64,000 nt of DNA, taken from the NCBI GenBank assembly GCA_947454055.1, contig CANGIS010000003.1, positions 1-64,000 on the forward strand, in the 5' to 3' direction. A program made the translations under genes and the position numbers. This stretch comes from Hyphomicrobiales bacterium. Lineage in GTDB: Bacteria; Pseudomonadota; Alphaproteobacteria; Rhizobiales; Beijerinckiaceae. This document shows, piece by piece, positions 62,832-64,000 of the stretch. The notes under the pieces were generated by a model. It did no database searches, was not told the DNA's origin, and saw nothing but the letters and a program-made list of their open reading frames with translations. Numbering within the stretch: the stretch's first letter is position 1; every line of letters begins with the position of its first letter.

Positions 62832-62837
62832 TATAAT
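62832..62837 (+). promoter_or_regulatory. Perfect -10 element directly before the hydantoinase gene
   Basis: TATAAT ends 5 bp before the ATG at 62843, so transcription would begin at or beside the start codon. I found no matching -35 at 17 bp spacing and no ribosome site, which hints at a leaderless message. It could also be chance. Confidence 0.3.
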
Positions 62838-62842
62838 TTCTG

Positions 62843-64000
62843 ATGGCGCTTCTTTTAGGCATTGATACCGGTGGCACCTATACGGATGCCGTGCTGTTTA
62901 ACGATCAAACCGGATGGGTGGTGGCGAAAGCCAAATCGCTGACCACGCGGCATGATCTTGCCATCGGTATTTCCGGTGCTGTGGACAGCGTGATTGCACT
63001 GTCGAAAACCGAGCCATCGGCGATTGAGCTTGTCTCGCTTTCCACCACACTTGCCACCAATGCGTTGGTGGAAGGCCAGCAGCGCCGCATCGGTCTGGTG
63101 ATGATCGGCTTTGGTGAAGCGGATGTGAAGCGCGCGGGGCTTGATACAGCGCTCGGCAATGATCCGATGGCGCGCATTGGCGGTGGCCATACCGTTACCG
63201 GTGACGCGGCCATGCCGCTCGATACCGCAGCGCTTGAGCGCTGGCTTTCCGCTGAGGGCAGCACGGTGACGGGCTATGCGATTGCCGGCTATTTCTCGAC
63301 GCGCAATCCCGAGCATGAAATTGCCGCCCGCGAGTTCATTCGTGCGCGCACGCATCTACCCGTTACCTGCAGCCACGAATTGACCAGCCAGCTTGACGGT
63401 CCTCGCCGCGCGCTGACGTGCCTGCTCAACGCGCGTCTTGTGCCGCTGATTGATGGCTTGATTGCTGCAACCGGACGTTTTCTCGATGCCCGCGGTATTC
63501 AAGCGCCTGTCATGGTGGTGCGCGGCGACGGCGCGCTGATTGCCGCCGATGTGGCGCGTGAACGGCCCATCGAGACGATCCTGTCCGGCCCCGCTGCGAC
63601 TTTGGTGGGTGCTGCCTTTTTGACCGGATCGCAAGACGCGCTTGTCTCCGATATTGGCGGCACGACAACCGACATTGCGGTCATGAAAAACGGCACACCT
63701 CGGCTGGATCCGTTGGGCGCTCGCGTCGGCGGGTTCCAGACCATGGTGCAGGCGGTGGCGATGCGGACCATCGGCTTGGGTGGTGACAGCGAAGTCCGCC
63801 TTGTCGAAGAAGGGCTGAATATCGCCATGGAGCTTGGCCCGCGTCGCGCGATGCCGGTGAGCCTGTTGGCGATGGATCACCGTGCGATGGTGCATCAGGC
63901 GCTGGATCGGCAATTGCGTGCCGAAGTGGCGCGTGCAACCGACGCCCGCTTTATCGTGCCGATGCCGGTAACCGATGCCGCACGGGCGGGTTTATCCACG
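62843..64000 (+). CDS. Hydantoinase/oxoprolinase A-type protein (cut by window edge)
   Basis: The frame is open from ATG 62843 to the end of the window (386 codons seen). The start MALLLGIDTGGTYTDAVLF is the ATP-binding motif of the HyuA/N-methylhydantoinase A and 5-oxoprolinase family. STTLATNALVEG near 72 and ISDIGGTTTDIAVM near 270 follow the family order. Such proteins hydrolyse ATP to open five-membered amide rings, often with a HyuB partner, which may lie beyond the edge. Many family members have a different substrate, so this stays open. Confidence 0.88.
   Translation, partial: MALLLGIDTGGTYTDAVLFNDQTGWVVAKAKSLTTRHDLAIGISGAVDSVIALSKTEPSAIELVSLSTTLATNALVEGQQRRIGLVMIGFGEADVKRAGLDTALGNDPMARIGGGHTVTGDAAMPLDTAALERWLSAEGSTVTGYAIAGYFSTRNPEHEIAAREFIRARTHLPVTCSHELTSQLDGPRRALTCLLNARLVPLIDGLIAATGRFLDARGIQAPVMVVRGDGALIAADVARERPIETILSGPAATLVGAAFLTGSQDALVSDIGGTTTDIAVMKNGTPRLDPLGARVGGFQTMVQAVAMRTIGLGGDSEVRLVEEGLNIAMELGPRRAMPVSLLAMDHRAMVHQALDRQLRAEVARATDARFIVPMPVTDAARAGLST

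Noticed and set aside
1-64000. CRISPR arrays, rRNA, tRNA genes or insertion sequences.
   Set aside because: I saw no regularly spaced direct repeats, no tRNA cloverleaf, no rRNA and no transposase frames.

Overview
The window is one continuous stretch of a moderately GC-rich alphaproteobacterial chromosome. The signs are a GcrA cell-cycle regulator with GANTC (CcrM-type) sites beside it, the gcrA-argD-argF-hslO and phoR-pstSCAB-phoU-phoB gene orders, FnrL- and FixJ/FixK-like regulators, an OlsB-type ornithine-lipid acyltransferase, a MaeB malic enzyme with a phosphotransacetylase-like tail, and a tadA/rluB/rsmD block. Gene order points to Hyphomicrobiales (Rhizobiales) or a near relative; the genus cannot be told from what I see. 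Genes are dense on both strands, with many 4-bp ATGA or GTGA overlaps. I see no rRNA or tRNA genes, CRISPR arrays, prophage or insertion sequences.

Layout. 1-3.4 kb: the N-terminal part of an FNR-type regulator running off the left edge, then phosphoenolpyruvate carboxylase. 3.5-6.9 kb: two inositol/valine catabolism genes (iolB, mmsA) around a divergent LysR regulator. 6.9-10.8 kb: a VapBC toxin-antitoxin pair translationally joined to an Lhr-type helicase and a PdeM-type phosphoesterase. 10.8-13.2 kb: a minus-strand sulfur-transport set (two YeeE/YedE halves, TauE/SafE, DUF3429). 13.3-14.2 kb: an unassigned coiled-coil protein. 14.5-18.5 kb: a MerR regulator, a thiolase and a FadJ-type beta-oxidation enzyme. 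18.5-24.9 kb: an SLC5-domain hybrid histidine kinase, an aminotransferase, a FixJ-like response regulator and a Crp/Fnr regulator. 25-35 kb: housekeeping and cell-wall genes (AbrB-family transporter, lipoprotein, anmK with a serine hydrolase, an N6-adenine methyltransferase, polyprenyl synthase, prfC, an Ldh_2 dehydrogenase, an MprF-like membrane protein). 35-41.6 kb: the Pho regulon core with a Pho box before pstS. 41.6-45.7 kb: gcrA, argD, argF, hslO. 45.8-52.5 kb: a MarR-NlpC/P60 pair, ghrA, deoA, olsB, comM and a secreted hypothetical. 52.5-58.4 kb: mutS and maeB with a RelB/YafQ pair between them. 58.4-64 kb: a hairpin-rich spacer, a 45-residue membrane microprotein, a VOC protein, tadA, rluB with long disordered arms, rsmD, a GFA-family protein and a hydantoinase-A-type gene cut by the right edge.

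I found no complete, clearly new multi-gene system. The best leads are the toxin-antitoxin/helicase/phosphoesterase operon with a hairpin that could be both terminator and operator, the truncated-looking coiled-coil protein with a motif recalling PodJ-type proteins, the attenuator-like leader of argD, a possible Pho box before olsB, the paired GANTC sites between gcrA and argD, and the microprotein next to a mosaic of hairpins.
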